A stretch of DNA of 64,000 nt from Varroa destructor (GCF_002443255.2 NW_019211458.1:17231939-17295938); one strand, 5' to 3'. Shown: positions 38,604-53,046, counted from the first letter of the stretch. The notes: generated by a model from the sequence alone, not told the origin. Numbers and translations: made by a program.

Positions 38604-41435
38604 CGATATATTAGACCATCAGATGAACCGAAGCTTTTTTTTATACAGTTTTAAAAAGGAAAAGACCTGATTTTACACGTGATTGGGACTTATTTGACGC
38701 TTACGACATAAATGATCACACCCAGATGTAGTTTATAGAAGATTTATGTAACGATCTATAATGAAGCTTCTAAGTAGCTGCAGTTCGCCCTTGAAAGCGA
38801 AACAGATAAATAAAATACATACATTATTTAGGTCTGTGGATTTTTTGTATCCTGTAAGCCTAAGTTTTTTGCTAGAAGGCGTCAAAGCTGGAAATAAAAG
38901 AACTTTGAATTCCTTTTTTAAATAAGTTTAACTGAATTTTTTAATAGCCTTTTAGCATATATACTTTTTAAGTATATTTTTCTTAAAAATGTCACCGTGG
39001 AAAATCATCAAGTCTGATTATCATTTTGGATAATACATATGTGTTTGCGTGAATATAAATAATTCCGCATACTACATAGATGCTTTAAATGCAATACGTT
39101 GGCTTTTATTATTTTGTACAAAGTTGAACGTAACGATTATAGGTATGGCTCTTTCGAGACTATAGTAAAGAGTGGCAGATCTTACTCGCTTGTCCAACTA
39201 CGAAGGATATTTCATCATGTTATTAAGTCTGATCCGCGACGATCATAGCAGACACAGACATGTTCTGTATCCTATCAGAATAAGGATTTTGCTACATTCT
39301 GCGCAAGATATACTTTGATGCCAGTTTACCCTAACAATAATGCCTGGTTCACATTCTGGCTAAACGTGTGCATGGTACAGGACACAGCTTTGTTCCGTCT
39401 CGGTAAGGCTCCGCTCTTACGTGCTACTTGTGCATGTATCGACACCGCATCATCGGTGAAAAGTGATCCATTCTGCGTTCCTAATAGGTACATTGATTAT
39501 ATTTTGTATAAAGCACAATTTTCGGGAAATTCTTACCTATTGCTATTCTGAATCTTCGTAATTTGAATTACATGGCTATGCACGTGAAGGCCAAATTGTA
39601 CCTCCTTACAGTTCGCTAGAAATCAAATTGACCGCATACGCGATCGTTGTCCGTCATTCTTGTGTTTAAGCACAGGTGCGCTTCAGCTTTTTCCTAATAG
39701 AAAAAAAAAAGTCATATAAATTAGGTACCATGTAACACTGAATGCAGCGCTCCAAAAGAGACCTATTCACATATGACTGAGTAAGTTTTTCAACACGTGC
39801 GTTTTAGACACTTTACATGGCATCTCTATGATAAGCTGTGTAACTTTGTTCATGGCTCCGAAGTCTCTCAACACATCGTAGATTTAATGTATCGAGTGTT
39901 TTTACCAAAAAAAAAAAAAAAAAAACAATTCCTTGAAGTTTAATTTGTATGATTTCCTAATGGCTAGACGGCAATGATCTAGAACAGATTGCTTGACGGT
40001 TTTCTACCGGCCTTTTCGTGTGCTGCGTCAGCCAGATAACAATCATATTCGATCAACAGTTACGGCCGAGCGAAAGTATTGGAGTATAGCGGTAATTACG
40101 CATATTTCTGTTACTATTCGAACACAAAGGCTATATTGTTGAATTGTGTCATATTTCCTAGCTATCATAGCTAAACAGAGTCAATCACAAGAAGCAAGTC
40201 CTAACATATATCGTGTAATCTCATTGAGGATTCCTCTAACCCAGTCATGGTAGTTACAAGAAACTAAAAGAAAACATTACACATACTGTTGCGTGAAATT
40301 CTGGAAAATAAGATTATGTCTTCAAAGCACCTATTTCGTTAAGGACAAACGTTACTCCATACTTTGTGCTTATTTTGCGCCTAATTTTACACAAAATATT
40401 ACGTAATAGGTGGCTGTGTCAGTTTTTTGACTGTCCTGCACCCGATCTCGCCGTCCTCTTAAATAAGGGATAAGGTCCGATCGGTTTCGTCCTCAGCTTC
40501 GAACTGTCGTGCCCTCTCCACCAGCCCTTGCCTTGAGCTTCCTTTCCCAAAAACCCCTTAGTGAACCCACGAGTTGGACAAGTACTTCAGTAGATTGCTC
40601 GCCAGCGTGCTTGCTATGTCCTGAAAGTGAGATGGTGCTTTTGTGCGGTCGGTCATTGGTAGGTTTAGAATGCCTTTGATGTTGGTGCGAAATGCGTGCG
40701 ATACCGCAGAAACGGCCCAGTGTGATGTGCATGTGTGGGTACACCTGAACACAGTTTGCTAGCTTATCTGGGCTAAGACTGGTGTTTGAACCATAATACT
40801 CGAAAAAAAAAAAACGTAAACGATGACGAAAAATGAACGACAGTCGTTCACGGTTTTCCAATCGGATTCATATAGTGCGCATTGAGAATTTATCCACCGG
40901 TGCAACGGCTGTTATATTATACATACCACGTACTATGTACACTTCAAGCCACAACTAATTGGTGCTTCTTGCTATTGAAACTAGAAAGTGGGGTTTCTTT
41001 TGATATTGCTTATTCGCTTCAGGCAACACTGTCCATTTGAGGTTTCAGCCACCATCATAACTAACCCTGTCCGGGACAAATGAATCGCGGCGTGTCGCCA
41101 GAGTGTTCAGTATACAACGACGTGAGGATATGATCTGATTTGAAAAGAACGTGTTAGCGCTACCATACCAACTGATGGCACCAACGCATTCTACAGCGTT
41201 GTCTCATAACCGGAACAATATCCAACACCTTCAGCAAAGGTAGCTGTTCATAGCACAAATGCCCTTGCGCTCGCCCATTGTATCACTCAGCTCGACGACC
41301 TCGACACCATCAGCGGCACCCGAGAGGGAATTCGAGCGTGCGACCTCCTGTCTCGGTCAAGGCCGGCCGGATCATAGTAGTAATTAATGTCTTTACGGAC
41401 AAAGGTGTTGTCGTCTTCTTGTACAGAGCTCGAAG
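38604..41435. other. No recognised gene
   Basis: AT-rich spacer with the poly-A tract. A 122-codon - strand frame (40493-40861) crosses a GC-richer patch but has no motif or convincing start. Confidence 0.5.
39907..39925. repeat. Poly-A tract (19 A)
   Basis: A run of 19 A. No open reading frame or target-site duplication is evident beside it. Confidence 0.93.
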
Positions 41436-41799
41436 ATGGCGTATTTGCTCGACTTCGGTAGTGTCCTCGACGGGCCCAGTGGCGACCGCAATAACAGAGC
41501 AGTCTTGCTCTCTCCTACTGATACGACACGCCGCCCAATGCCCACTCCACGTGATAGCTGGTTAGCATCGCTAATCGTTGCGATGGGGACACTGGCGTTA
41601 GTGGGACTGTGTGTGACGCCGACGCGTGCGGCAATTGCAAACAAACCCTTGTTGGCAGGATTGGTTCGCACCCGATCGAGTAACAGCCATGGTTCGACGT
41701 ACCACAAGACACAGTTGGCGGATAGCCGGCAGAGACACCACCATCATCAGCGCCATCATACCACGGTAACAGCTGCCGCCGTAAACAACGATATGATCG
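41436..41799 (+). CDS. Candidate leader exon with signal-like segment (unrecognised gene)
   Basis: An open frame starts at ATG 41436 (strong context GAAGATGG, first ATG after an in-frame TAA at 41385) with a second in-frame ATG at 41538. From the second ATG the peptide has a classic signal-peptide layout: a polar start (MPTPRDSW), a hydrophobic core (LASLIVAMGTLALVGLCV) and a Thr-Arg-Ala cleavage-like site. From the first ATG the core would instead be a signal anchor at about residues 43-60. A Ser/Gln/His-rich stretch with HHHHQRHH follows. The frame ends at a usable donor, ATCG|GTTAGT (41800), in phase 1. That phase matches the Ig exon at 61345, so this could be an alternative first exon of the sidestep-like gene or belong to an unseen gene. 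Several antisense frames are also open here, so chance openness in GC-rich DNA is a real alternative. Confidence 0.35.
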
Positions 41800-44700
41800 G
41801 TTAGTTTCGGGCCATGTAAATGAACCTGAATGAACGCACGAACGAGAGGGGACCCCCTGATTCGCATGTGGTATGGCGCCATTTTTGCCCAATCAAATTA
41901 TAATATCTCATTTCTTGAGCTTCTTGTGATTCTATTATAACTGCGTGCCGAAGCTCTTTTTGTGAGCATATATATATAGCTTATTCTTAGAATCATGGCG
42001 ATTGCATGGTAGCGTTCAGTTGCGTTTTGTAACTCAGGGGTAGTAGTTCTTCGGTAGTATCTAATCGTGTTATAATGGGTAGATACTTTTTTTTTTACTT
42101 ATTTATTTTAACTAATGCTTCATTTCATAGATTTAAGTTCGTTCAATCTCGTTGGTGAAACTCTGTCCCACTTTTAGCTAGCCCGTTCAAACAAAGATAT
42201 CTGCGAAGAACCCTATTGGCCTGTCTGTAGCTGACGCATGCGGTTAATTCGGTGGTGTTGTGATGAACGGCCACCATTTAGAAAGCTATTTTGGGCATGA
42301 ATGCTATAACGAAGCTAACTGTGTTGATGGTCGTCAACAGTATCCGAATCTATGTAAGTATTTACAAGTACCTAATGTTGGGCAATGTTTCTCAGTCGCT
42401 TTTAGTCCTATTACCACTTTTTTTTATGGCAAATACGTTGGATTGATATTGAGCGAGCAGATAGGAGACATTCTTCTTAGGATAAGGAAGAGTTTTCAAT
42501 TACGTTCGACATGTTCTGCCGTTACATTGGACGCGACCCGGGAAATGAGACGATCTTGTGCTCTAAAAGTCATTATTGGGAGACTAATTAATTAGAAAGA
42601 AAGGCAGCTACGACTGTACATCTGAGACGCCTATCGCTTGAATTCAACGAAGGTTGGACGCAAACGGTCAATAACTCACTTCTTCGAATCTATAACAACC
42701 GGCATCATTGGAACCATTATTTTACAGTTTACTTTTAATGGCAATCGGAAGCTCGTGTGTGGTTTGTGTAAATCTGTTGAATGCTAACGTGACCTCGGAA
42801 ATAACTCGAAAGCAAGCTCGTCGTTCACAAGTAGGCCCACAAAATGGTATAAACTCTCATCTATTCTCTCATCATTCAGTTAAAACGTGTTTTTCATTAC
42901 GGGAGGAGCCGTGTTCCTAACATGAAAATATTTCCAGTCTAAAAAAACACGTTTTTGCTCATTGTGCTCTTGATTACAATTAATGGCTCATTAATTTTTT
43001 CGGCTTAAGTACATAACAAACATAAGCTAATGACAAAGACGCAGTAAATATAAGTAGTCGGGTAGTAAACAGCGCTCGTTCGTTTCACACGGTTTCATAG
43101 TGGTGCGTACAACGAAATCTTCACACGTATTTGATACAGCCACTCTTCACATTTACTATGGTTGCAAAATTTCACTGTCTAGCTTATAAGATTTATTTGG
43201 AGAAGAACAAATCTTTCACCAGCTTTTTTGCCAAAAAAAATTATTCGCTTCATATTTTCGACGTCTGTGTCTAGAATAGTATTAAGGCAACACTTGTCCT
43301 TGCCCAGCTTTACTACCTACTAGGTCTGATCACATTACGAGCCTGCTCAGGCGAGACATCTCATAGGGAAGACACTCAAATGTGCGTGGTACGTACCTTA
43401 GAGTAAACCGGTTTCGAATTGGTTATGACCGAAATGCCATTGAGCCTAAAGAATTAGAACAACTGTTCGTGATCTTTCTTTATTCGCTGTTCTGTACACA
43501 TATATAGCATTTACATCTAAGAGACAGATATCTTCCAATATGGCAGCCTTCTGTAGGAAGGCTGCCATATTCGAAGATCTCTGCGTCATTACATAGCTTC
43601 TTCAATTTCAATAAATGCGCCTTAAAAGAACGCTTATTTCTGAAAGAAAATTGTCGGTGGCACACATTTTCACCAATGGAAGAACATTCAATTGCTTTGA
43701 AAGCTTTCTTTTCTAATTTTACCGACCGATCAAGTTCATTGCACATTGAGTATGTCAGCCTTTACCACTTTTGAGTGTAAAAATGTCAGAGCAATCTGTA
43801 TCTGAGCATAAGATTGACCAGTGTTTGCATGAGAAAAAATCTTGAAGTGGATACTGACGTATCCAGCACATTCAACTTACAGAGTTCTCGCAGATGTGTA
43901 CGTCTAATCTCCGTATGCTAATTTTAGTGATTTATAATAGTAAATAATTTTTAAGGCTTTCATAACATTGTTAGACATATACGTTGTAAACGTCAAAAAA
44001 ATAATAACGAGCCTTCTATGTTTTTTTCAAGTTTTCTCTTCTCATTCGATTTGCACACGTAGCCTGCTCCATCCTGTCTTAATGGAATCACTATCAAAAT
44101 TTTATCCCATCTTATCTATTATAATGTCGTATCACGTAGATTTTATACCTCATTGTCACTTCATCATCAATCAGCTCGTTGATCATCTTTGACCTTTTGG
44201 CAGTGCTGCTAGATTTCGTTACTTGATTGTCTCTCCTTTACGTTTAACTCGCCAGACCACCAAATTACACTGCCGAGTTTTACGTCCGGTGTCGCTGTTA
44301 GGCATTCCATCAGACGGCTATCTCTCAGCGTGAAACGAAGTCTGTCTATGTTCAAAAGAAACCTAGACTACAATGTGTCTCTCAAATTCGCAGGCAAACA
44401 AGTTACCCGTTAAGCTATCACGGGAACTACTCTGCCTCACTTAGCGACTTCGACCTTTCTCCATGGTGGATTCGCCTAAGAGCGAAGTATTCCTCGGCGC
44501 TTTCAGTAATTCTGTTCACTTCTCGTCGCCTACTCTGGAACGTTACGCTGGATAAATATATCGTTTAGGCCTGATTATCGGATTAGATGGGCGTCCGAAG
44601 GTACTTGTTACCGGCGCTCATAGAGAACTTGTTATCCAGATTTTTTTCATCTCTCCAAACCCACACAGACCTGCTATGGAAGGTGGATGGTCAGCGCGCA

Positions 44701-47700
44701 GCAAATTGAAACGAGAGTTTTCGCTTCCGTTGGTCCCTTCCATACCACTATTGTTCCGGCCGCTCCAATCACTGAGATGAGCAGCGGGGTCAAATGCATT
44801 CAATTTGTTAGCTAGCTCTACGTACACCAAGTGGCCTAACAGCACACGGGCAAAGAAAGCGACGTTACCGGAAAGCCGAGAACAGTGGCCCAGTCCGCAA
44901 AAAAGGGATTACTTTATGGCGCATAGTTATCATACGGGCACAAAGAGTGTCACGCGTAGAAAGACTTGAAGCAAGCAATCGGGAAATTTTCACAAACACT
45001 ATAAAAGCGTCACTCGTCATATCGTAAATTGGGCAATTTTCCATCACCGCTATCGTTTGCAGACTTGTGCTAGTACGGCTTTAACCACATTTCGATAAAG
45101 CAAGGGCAAGTAGAAACCGCGAGCAAATATCGCCGTGCAATTAGAGAAAACGATACGTAATATGTTTGCCACAAATCGTATTGGTATCTTATCTTAATAA
45201 ATATTTTTCGTCATGTTTCACGTGAGGGCAACGCCACTAGGGGGCGGCAGTAATAGATGTATTCTCGTTTTCTCTGCCAAGTGCCATCCTTAATTGCGTC
45301 TACGCTATTGGGAGAAAACGCTTGAAAGGAAACATCGGAAAGCATGGGTAGAGCAATTTGTTTAGCAAAGATACTGTGCGAAGAATGTTAATCTGAAGTG
45401 TTGTCGACCGCGTACAAAATTTGCAAGCCACAATATCGGCGCGAAGAGCAAGAAGAAACGACCGCGCTGGTTGGCCGCTGAGCCGGCAGTAGGGGTCTAC
45501 ATCCACAAAGCTGACGTGTTGCCCCCATAGAATTTATCTACGGAGTGTTTCAAAAGATAGAGGTCAATTTCGAAACGAAGCACTTTATCTTGTGGTACCC
45601 TATAAGGCGCCGATATTTATTTTGGAGCTCATGGCTCAAATCTGTAAGATCACGACAGCCTATCGGCATTTACAACCAGATGTGATTGGGTAACAGTCAC
45701 TGCTTTAATTGAGAAGGATATTGAAAATATGTACGTGGTTCAGCGGCTAAAGCCAGCGGAGTAAAATCAATAGCAGTGCTAGGTAAAAGACAATCTTAAT
45801 TGTATTTATTCAATGCTTCGCGTGCTTTTTTTGAGCATAAAAAAACTATAGCGTAACAATATTTGTCATGAACCTAAAGGAGGCTTACTCGCACATTGAA
45901 TGTTAGTAACACACCCATTCACGCTCGTTAGCGTAGCATCATAAGTAAGTTTGAAGTATAGTAACATCTCTTTTCGACGTAAGGTGGTATCCTGCTCTCC
46001 CGAATTCGAGACGTAAATGATTCTCGAGCACCGAATGCCGAATCAGGACTTTCGGCCTTTGTGCTGGAAACTGTGACCGCTGGGTTCGCTGCATGCCAAA
46101 ACAGGGTGTGGTATGTTTTTAAAAATGCTTTTTGACAGTTATAAAAACACTCCAGCAAAACACAAATTAAAAACAAGATCTGCTAGTGATTTTACTGTGT
46201 CCGCAACGCGACACGACGGGGCAGCTCACACGAGCGCTGAAAGCATTTAGCATACTTCGAGATAAATGTCATTTTAATACTGAAATCTTAGGCGTAATGA
46301 ACACCTTCTTCGCATTCTCAGATTCACTCATACTAGTTTCTTTTATTTGGCCAATTTGTCGTTTGAATAACCGTTAAGGTATATCAACTGAAGGCTAAGT
46401 TCGTCACCTAAGTGAGCATGAGCTTTATCACATCAAGGACTAACTAAAAGAACTCTACTGCAGTCAAGCGTCCTACGCAAAGGTCGCAAGTAATTTATTT
46501 GATTTAACCAATCAACTATTATAAGTTCGCACAACTTATTATATATATGTAAATACTCCTTTTCTTTTCTTTTGTTAATACGTTGGTTCATATGTTTACG
46601 ATCTAAATCGCTCGAGAGTAGCGCCAAAAACATGATAATTTTCTTAGCACAAGAACTTTCTTTGCTTTGATTGATGTTAAAGTTAACTATTTAGGATTTC
46701 TACGGTTGGGAAAATCGTTTCGAGATGCTGCGTTTTACACGATAAGATTGAGGACATTAGAGTAGACCCATGCCAAGCATCACGAGTGCAATTCACACAG
46801 TATCTTTGCTATGTTTACCCTATGGTAACATAACTTAATGAGCTATTAACGTATAATTATCTAGGTACAAGCTGTGTCGTATCGAACACAGTCTGTAGCA
46901 TCCATATGTTACAATTAATGTCTGCTAATTTACGTTCGGTGACGTTCTTGGCGTGAAGTCTACCGTTTGTCGTCATCTACCTGGCGTATGATAGTGTTAG
47001 CGGAATAGCGCCATGTGAGCACGTATCACCTGAAGGCAAAAGTGACATGCTGACACCGCTAAACACTATGTTGATCGTTGGTCTGTTTGGGCGCTTCCTT
47101 TTCAGTTTTCTCCCCTTTTTTTGATCCTTTGAGTGATTTCCGTAATTAAGGCAAAAATCCCGGATCAGATTCCCGGTAGCCGGCGGCAAAGCGACTAAAT
47201 CAAACGAATTGGCAGCTATATTTTCGCTAGCTCTCGGCGTGTACCCACGAATTTGTCCTGTTCGGAAACGCTTTTTACCTGTGGTCCGCTTTTTCCTCCA
47301 TCTACCCTATTTTACCTGCACTGTTCTTAATCTGTCGCTTTGCCGCCTTATCTGCGTCTAATACTAGATGAAAGGAATAGTTGCTTTCAGTAAGCGCCGC
47401 CCGTAAAATGCTTTCTTCTCTATTACCTAGAAAAGTGCACCTCGATGCGACTGGCGGCTTTTCGTCCGTTTTCTGCTCCTATTAGCTCCCAGTAGTTTTC
47501 AACGCTTCATGTCACCGTTCTCTTGTGTTGATGTTAGTGCTGCTCTAAGCAAAGGGTAACGTTTCTAGCTAGCTTGCAACGACTCCACCCGCAACCAGCC
47601 GGTTCTGAGGTAGCCCGCATGCCAGCGAACTGGCACCTTTCCGAACCAACGCGTACGAGTCCAACAGCCTCTGCAGCACGCCCCTTTTTGTCTTCACATT

Positions 47701-47875
47701 GAAAAATTTGTCCGCTCAAGCGACTACAAGATGACACTTGCCGCCGCCGTTGAGACTTCGATACTGCTTCGATTAGGATTATGTGGACGCTATAGTGTTT
47801 CGTTGAGGAGAAAATATTTGCTGAGGAAAACGACGAGCGGTCCAAAAACACTCGGGAAGGGAGGGTTCAGAGGAG
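41800..47875. other. No recognised gene; contains the 43.5-kb hairpin
   Basis: AT-leaning spacer with a 110-codon ATG-initiated frame at 42263-42595 of no recognisable family. The 43525-43583 hairpin is the only striking element. GC content rises from about 47200 toward the candidate exon at 47876. Confidence 0.5.
43525..43583. repeat. Long near-perfect hairpin, pre-miRNA-like
   Basis: A perfect 15-bp core (43537-43551 with 43557-43571) closes over the loop TGTAG. Beyond one C-C mismatch (43536/43572) pairing resumes for six bases, and after a second mismatch (43529/43579) for four more, ending at 43525/43583. In all, 25 of 27 positions pair. The arms contain ATGGCAGCCTTC and its complement. 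Stem length and near-perfection suit a small-RNA hairpin, but the five-base loop is short for a microRNA precursor. The hairpin sits inside a - strand open frame (43480-43746) that I do not regard as a gene. Confidence 0.8.
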
Positions 47876-47946
47876 ATGGCTAACAAGAACTTAGTGGGCG
47901 AAGCCGCTAGCGGTAAACGGTGGACCTTTGCCATCTTTGCCGGGAA
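47876..47946 (+). CDS. Candidate first coding exon (23 codons plus 2 bases)
   Basis: ATG 47876 in a strong context (GGAGATGG) opens a frame beginning MANKNLVGEAASGKRW. It reaches a consensus donor, GGGAA|GTAAGT, at 47947 in phase 2. Without splicing it stops at once at TAA within the donor. The preceding 600 bases are GC-richer and CpG-containing, like a 5' UTR or promoter. No downstream exon of matching phase was identified, and the phase does not match the Ig exon at 61345. Confidence 0.27.
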
Positions 47947-49220
47947 GTAAGTGTGTTCTTGGTTATCAGCAAATCAACTGAAACCGGACGCTATTCCCAA
48001 TGGATGAACAATTCAGTAGGTGTTGAACTCTAGCAAAAAAAACTTAGTTATATAGTTTGTTTTCACTAATGATTGTATTCATGATCATTACTCCGGGCAG
48101 TAAATCGTTTTTGTTTTCATTACTGCGGCGAGCAACGTGACAGTAAGGCTGTTTGGGTTAAGGAGGTATATGATCTAGGTTGAATAAAGGAATAAGGAAG
48201 ACAAGACCTTCTATCGTCGCAAGCGACGGAAGAATGTTGGTTCGCCTTCTTAGACGTGGCCCGCAGCTTGGTAGCCGTGTGAATAATTGCTCAGAATTGA
48301 GATATACAGGTGCTCCCTTGGATCTTTGTAAGTCATATATAAACACACATAATGTATTTTAATAGGTGATCTACATAAGCATTGCGTACACAAGCAGAAA
48401 GCGTTGTACAACTTACGAAAGGATTTGCAATTAACTATGTTAGGCAATGCAATAGATTTAAGCATATGTCTCATACGATCATATTTGGTCGCTTGATAAA
48501 TTCGAACGAGGCGCTTTTCTAATAGTGCCTACTATTGTAACACTATAAAACACGAAAGCTCATCTGACATGAATCAACTCTTCATTATTCTTCTATATTA
48601 TAGATCTTCATTATTATAATGCTCATCTTAAGCCTAAGAGAGAACGTGCGGCTCAAAGTTGCGCGTATATATTTTCCGGGTCGTTATAAGCGTAACATAC
48701 AGACAACAGCTGTCGGCTTTCCTCATTTGCAAGATAGGGTGGTCAAGGTTGTGATATCTTTCAGCGAGGCAAAGAGGTATAGCCTACTGACAATTGCATA
48801 GCGGAAATCCGAATTATATTATATATTGTACCTAATTTAGTTTGATACTCACTGGGGCTGAACCGAAAGGGCCAAGCGTCTGTTTTACCAAGTGCTAATA
48901 CGAAGATCTCTTCCCAAGGGAGCGAACGCAATGGTTTGCTTTAGCGAAAGGTAAACATTGAATTTTAGTAATACAATTACTATCAGTAGATAAACTTACT
49001 GATGCTGCTGTTTGATATCAAAATGCCCGGAGAAAAAAACCTTTGATTGTTACAAAGCAAGACCCTTGAAACAATTTGAACTACGAATAAAGCTTGTGCC
49101 ACATAACAATCTATTGTCCGATATAACTATATACAGCGACGCTATAAGGATCCGTGTTGCTAGTGATAGCAAATTTAGCAGAGTGTACAGTTTCTAGTCA
49201 GTACACACGATTACTTTGAA

Positions 49221-49242
49221 GCATGCATGCATGCATACATGC
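49221..49242. repeat. (GCAT)n tetranucleotide repeat
   Basis: Four GCAT units followed by a degenerate unit. The unit is self-complementary, so the tract is palindromic. Confidence 0.85.
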
Positions 49243-51648
49243 AATGATAAATTAATATTCATTCGTGCAGCGAAACGGATTGCTTGCAGATATTAGCACG
49301 ATGACAAACGAACCTGCATTTAAATATACGATAAACTAAGGATTGTCAGGCGGGGATTAGTGAATTTCCTTACTGAGACCGGAACCTCAATGGTGTTTGG
49401 CACATCCATTGAATTCCATACTGGTTTTCATCTTCAACGCTATGAAGCTATGTTGTTGTCACTTCATGTCGGCAATTGGGTGAATTAGGGAAGTTGAAAT
49501 GGTAATAAATCAACTCACTCTTAATTAGGTTTAGAACTGTTGCATGTCTCTGGAGTAAACGGTCGCAAATTGCCGGTAGAGTTCGATGTTCCCGGAAATA
49601 TCTATTCTATTTGTGGACTGTTTAGAATCGTATAATTTGCCGTATATACATTGTCTACTTTCTCTGCACCTATATATGATCGGACCAAAGAACGACGCTT
49701 GCCACGACACCCTGTTCGTACAAGAAAGCCTATTTTAGGCCTGTACACCGCCGTGACCTTGCCGACTCCGTTTTCTTCTGATAACGATTTTAGTCTACAA
49801 TTTTACGCGATATTAAAAACGAGAGCTCTTGTGTTCGGTAGGCAAGCGGGAAAAAGAATTGCGGTTTGGAACATGCTGCAATTATACAAGGAGAACCGAA
49901 AGACGGCTTATATCTGGCACGTTGTTTGCTGAAATAGGTAGACAACCGTTTGTCGGACTGTACAATAGTTTGCTACAGTTTGAAATAGCTATAAAAAAAG
50001 TGTTTTTTTCTAATTCCTATTTCATACGCACATGTTCCCTTGTCGTACGTGTTGCAGCATTGTTGGCGTCACTTATATTATAATAACAAAGCGTATAGAT
50101 AGCACATTACAGTAAGTGTGCGCCAATAACGGACTGGCGCTACTTATAGAAGGACATGGATTTTTAAAGATTTTTTTTTTGCTTTTACGTTCTTTTTCAT
50201 AGCTACACTAGGTACTACTTCTAGTCCCTTTCGTTGGTCTATTTTGAAGAGTTTCAGTGATTTCCTTGTACTAATTAGAATAAACTCTACTGATGGTTAA
50301 GTACCTAGTCGATTCGACATTTGCTTGGAGCCGGCCAGTGTAAAAGGTACTCAAACGGCAGCACTTAGATCGAAAACGCAATGATTTAATAGTAGATGCC
50401 ATAAAAATATAATACAATGTCATACAGTTACTTGATACTATACGTATGATAAGCCATTGAACTCTCATCCCAATCTCTCATCTGCCGGGCACTGTCGATA
50501 ACAGCCCGCACTGGCCGCACTATAAGTCGAACGTATTTGGTAGGAAATCTGTCTGGGATACGCTCTGGGAGCGTGAGATATGACGTCGGAGTAGTTCCAA
50601 TACACCGGGACGCGTTAAGAGAAACGAGTTGAAATCTGTGGGTTTCAGTTATGTACAGAACGCTTCCCTGAGCCCAAACGCTTGACAATTCAGATCGTGA
50701 GCAGGCGTGTCTTCAACGAATGTGAAGTTTTGCATGTTGGCGCGTAACTTACGATAACCTCAGTTCATCTCTAGTACAACATTCAACACGGTGTGATTGT
50801 GTAAGATTTACTTAGAATTAGCCAAATAGGAATTAATAACAAACACAAAAGATTATGTCACCTTTCATCAAAGCGATCGATCTACTGCAAATAAATGCGA
50901 TGACACATGACCGTTTGCAGTGGTTCGATAGAGACCGATTTCTCGTCTTCGAGTGAAAGCCTAAACGCAATGTTGGCCTAAATTTAGCATTCGAAATATC
51001 GTCAAACAGTCACTTAGCTTCATATCTAGTCCGTGCTTTTATGGAGAAAAATCTGTCGTCGCTGAAGTCAGTCTAATTGGTATTTTCACTTCAGTTAGAA
51101 GAGATGATCACTAGAAGCGCCCCCTGTCTATTTCGAGCTGCTTATCTGATCCACTACAATGGTAACTTGACAGAACGTCTCTATCCGTAAAATGTGTCCA
51201 ACAGATAGCACTTATTAATCTCTGCGGTGGAACAACCGACCTACCATATATATTGTTAACTTATCAAATCTACAATCGTTGTAAAACGTTGTACGCATTG
51301 ATTCGTTATTTCCATCGATGCTCAGTTTTTCAATTTGGGCGCGTGATTCGTTGTAGCTAGTGAAAACATGGCTACTACGACCGTCCTCTGCGCGAAAATC
51401 TTCCTCGAAAGTAATTTACTATGTCATGTCTTATGGTTATAAACATCGGCAAGCGTGATATCCACACAGCAGTTCAGCTCAGGCGAGCTTCAATCTGAAT
51501 ACGCATGAAGACATCCTAGATCATAATAAACATCACACTGCAGTGATTATTAACGTTCAACTGAGTAGAGGCAGGTGACTCTCACCACAATGCCTACGGA
51601 GGCTAACGGCCGCGTTTGTGCAGCGTCAAACTGTTAAAATTGTCTATC

Positions 51649-51664
51649 GAGAGAGAGCGAGAGA
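51649..51664. repeat. GA-rich interrupted microsatellite
   Basis: GAGAGAGAG interrupted by CG, continuing into scattered GAGA motifs to about 51685. Confidence 0.75.
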
Positions 51665-53042
51665 CAGATACGAACGAGAGAGTCAACAAACATATATTAT
51701 CTTACTGGATGTAGATAATGATAGTACGGCTCTTGACGATATACTATTATGTTTGCCTATAGTTCTTGCAGCACTCCACATTAATACAATTAATAATGAT
51801 ATATTAGAATACTGGGCTGTCAGGACACAGCTTGGGGCATAGGCTACTGTCGGTCAACCGGTAGACTATTTAGTTCGTCGTTTGCCAAGACTCAATGATG
51901 CACCACCCGTTAAACTGACACCCAAAAACGTGCCCAGAATCAATAACTTACGCCAGACTTCACTATCTGCTGGAAAGCTAGCAACTATCTAGGCTCTACG
52001 AGGTTAGCCTGGCTAGTGAAGTCAACCGACCCCATTAATCTACCCCCGAACGCCTACTAACATGCTGAGGTCGGCTTAAACAGCTCGGCGCTGAGAAGAC
52101 CGCCCGGGCAGCGGCTGCAGTGGAAGCCAGCGATAGACACAATTTTCTAGCTGCTATTACGCAAATGTTCTTCATTTGATTAGAATGCGGCCCGCTACTG
52201 AGACTCAGTAAATCTAAAAAGAACGTAATCTTTCTGAAGGTCGACATTTTATCACCAAATGATATGCAATAAGTATACTGCTTTCCACTATTGAAGTTCG
52301 TGGTCGGCAATGCTGACATACTTCAGGATGCCACCAGTCAGTTGCATGGCGTTTGTGTGATCATGAAGCAGTACTATACTTGTTCATTGAGTAACTTTCG
52401 TTACCTTAGGCTATGATAATTAGTAGGTTAACCGTATGTTTTGCGTACACCTTTGACGATGAAGCACTTATGCGCGATCCCAGACTAGATTAGTCTTGCA
52501 GACAAGACGGGTTACTTCAGTCCACCGTCAGATTTTGAATAAGTTATACGTAGCCAGCTGCACGGTGGCTTGCAGAACCCTGGCATGTAAGTCAATCATA
52601 CTATTTCGGACATCTTATGCGCTCAGGGCAGCGTCATTGTTACAATTAGAAGTGTTTATACTAATAATTATGATAACGTATAAGCTATCTAGTATTGCTA
52701 AACTCAACGTATTTTTAGTTTCACTTTATTTAGGGGGTAACGGCGAAAAAATAGCATCAGAAAAGGGTTTACAGACCACCTTGAAATCTCGTTGTTCTAA
52801 GCTAACCGGCACTCAGTTGTTTCAAACTTTGATTTAATATAATCCTCTTTTAAATCGTACTAAATAATATGTATCATGTTATTGGTAAAATGCAAGTTTG
52901 CTTCTTATTTAGCTATATATGTTCTTCTCATCTCTCGTCTGAACTTCAAAAACGACATAATTTCATTTTACCAGTTCGCGTTAACAAAGGAAAGCCATGA
53001 TCATTGTTGAACTTAAGTCGCTATATTGTCAAGTCAGTGTTG

Positions 53043-53046
<4 letters not shown>

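Noticed and set aside
42263..42595. 110-codon ATG-initiated + frame
   Set aside because: Weak start context, no domain and a length within chance expectation. Noted only in the spacer entry.
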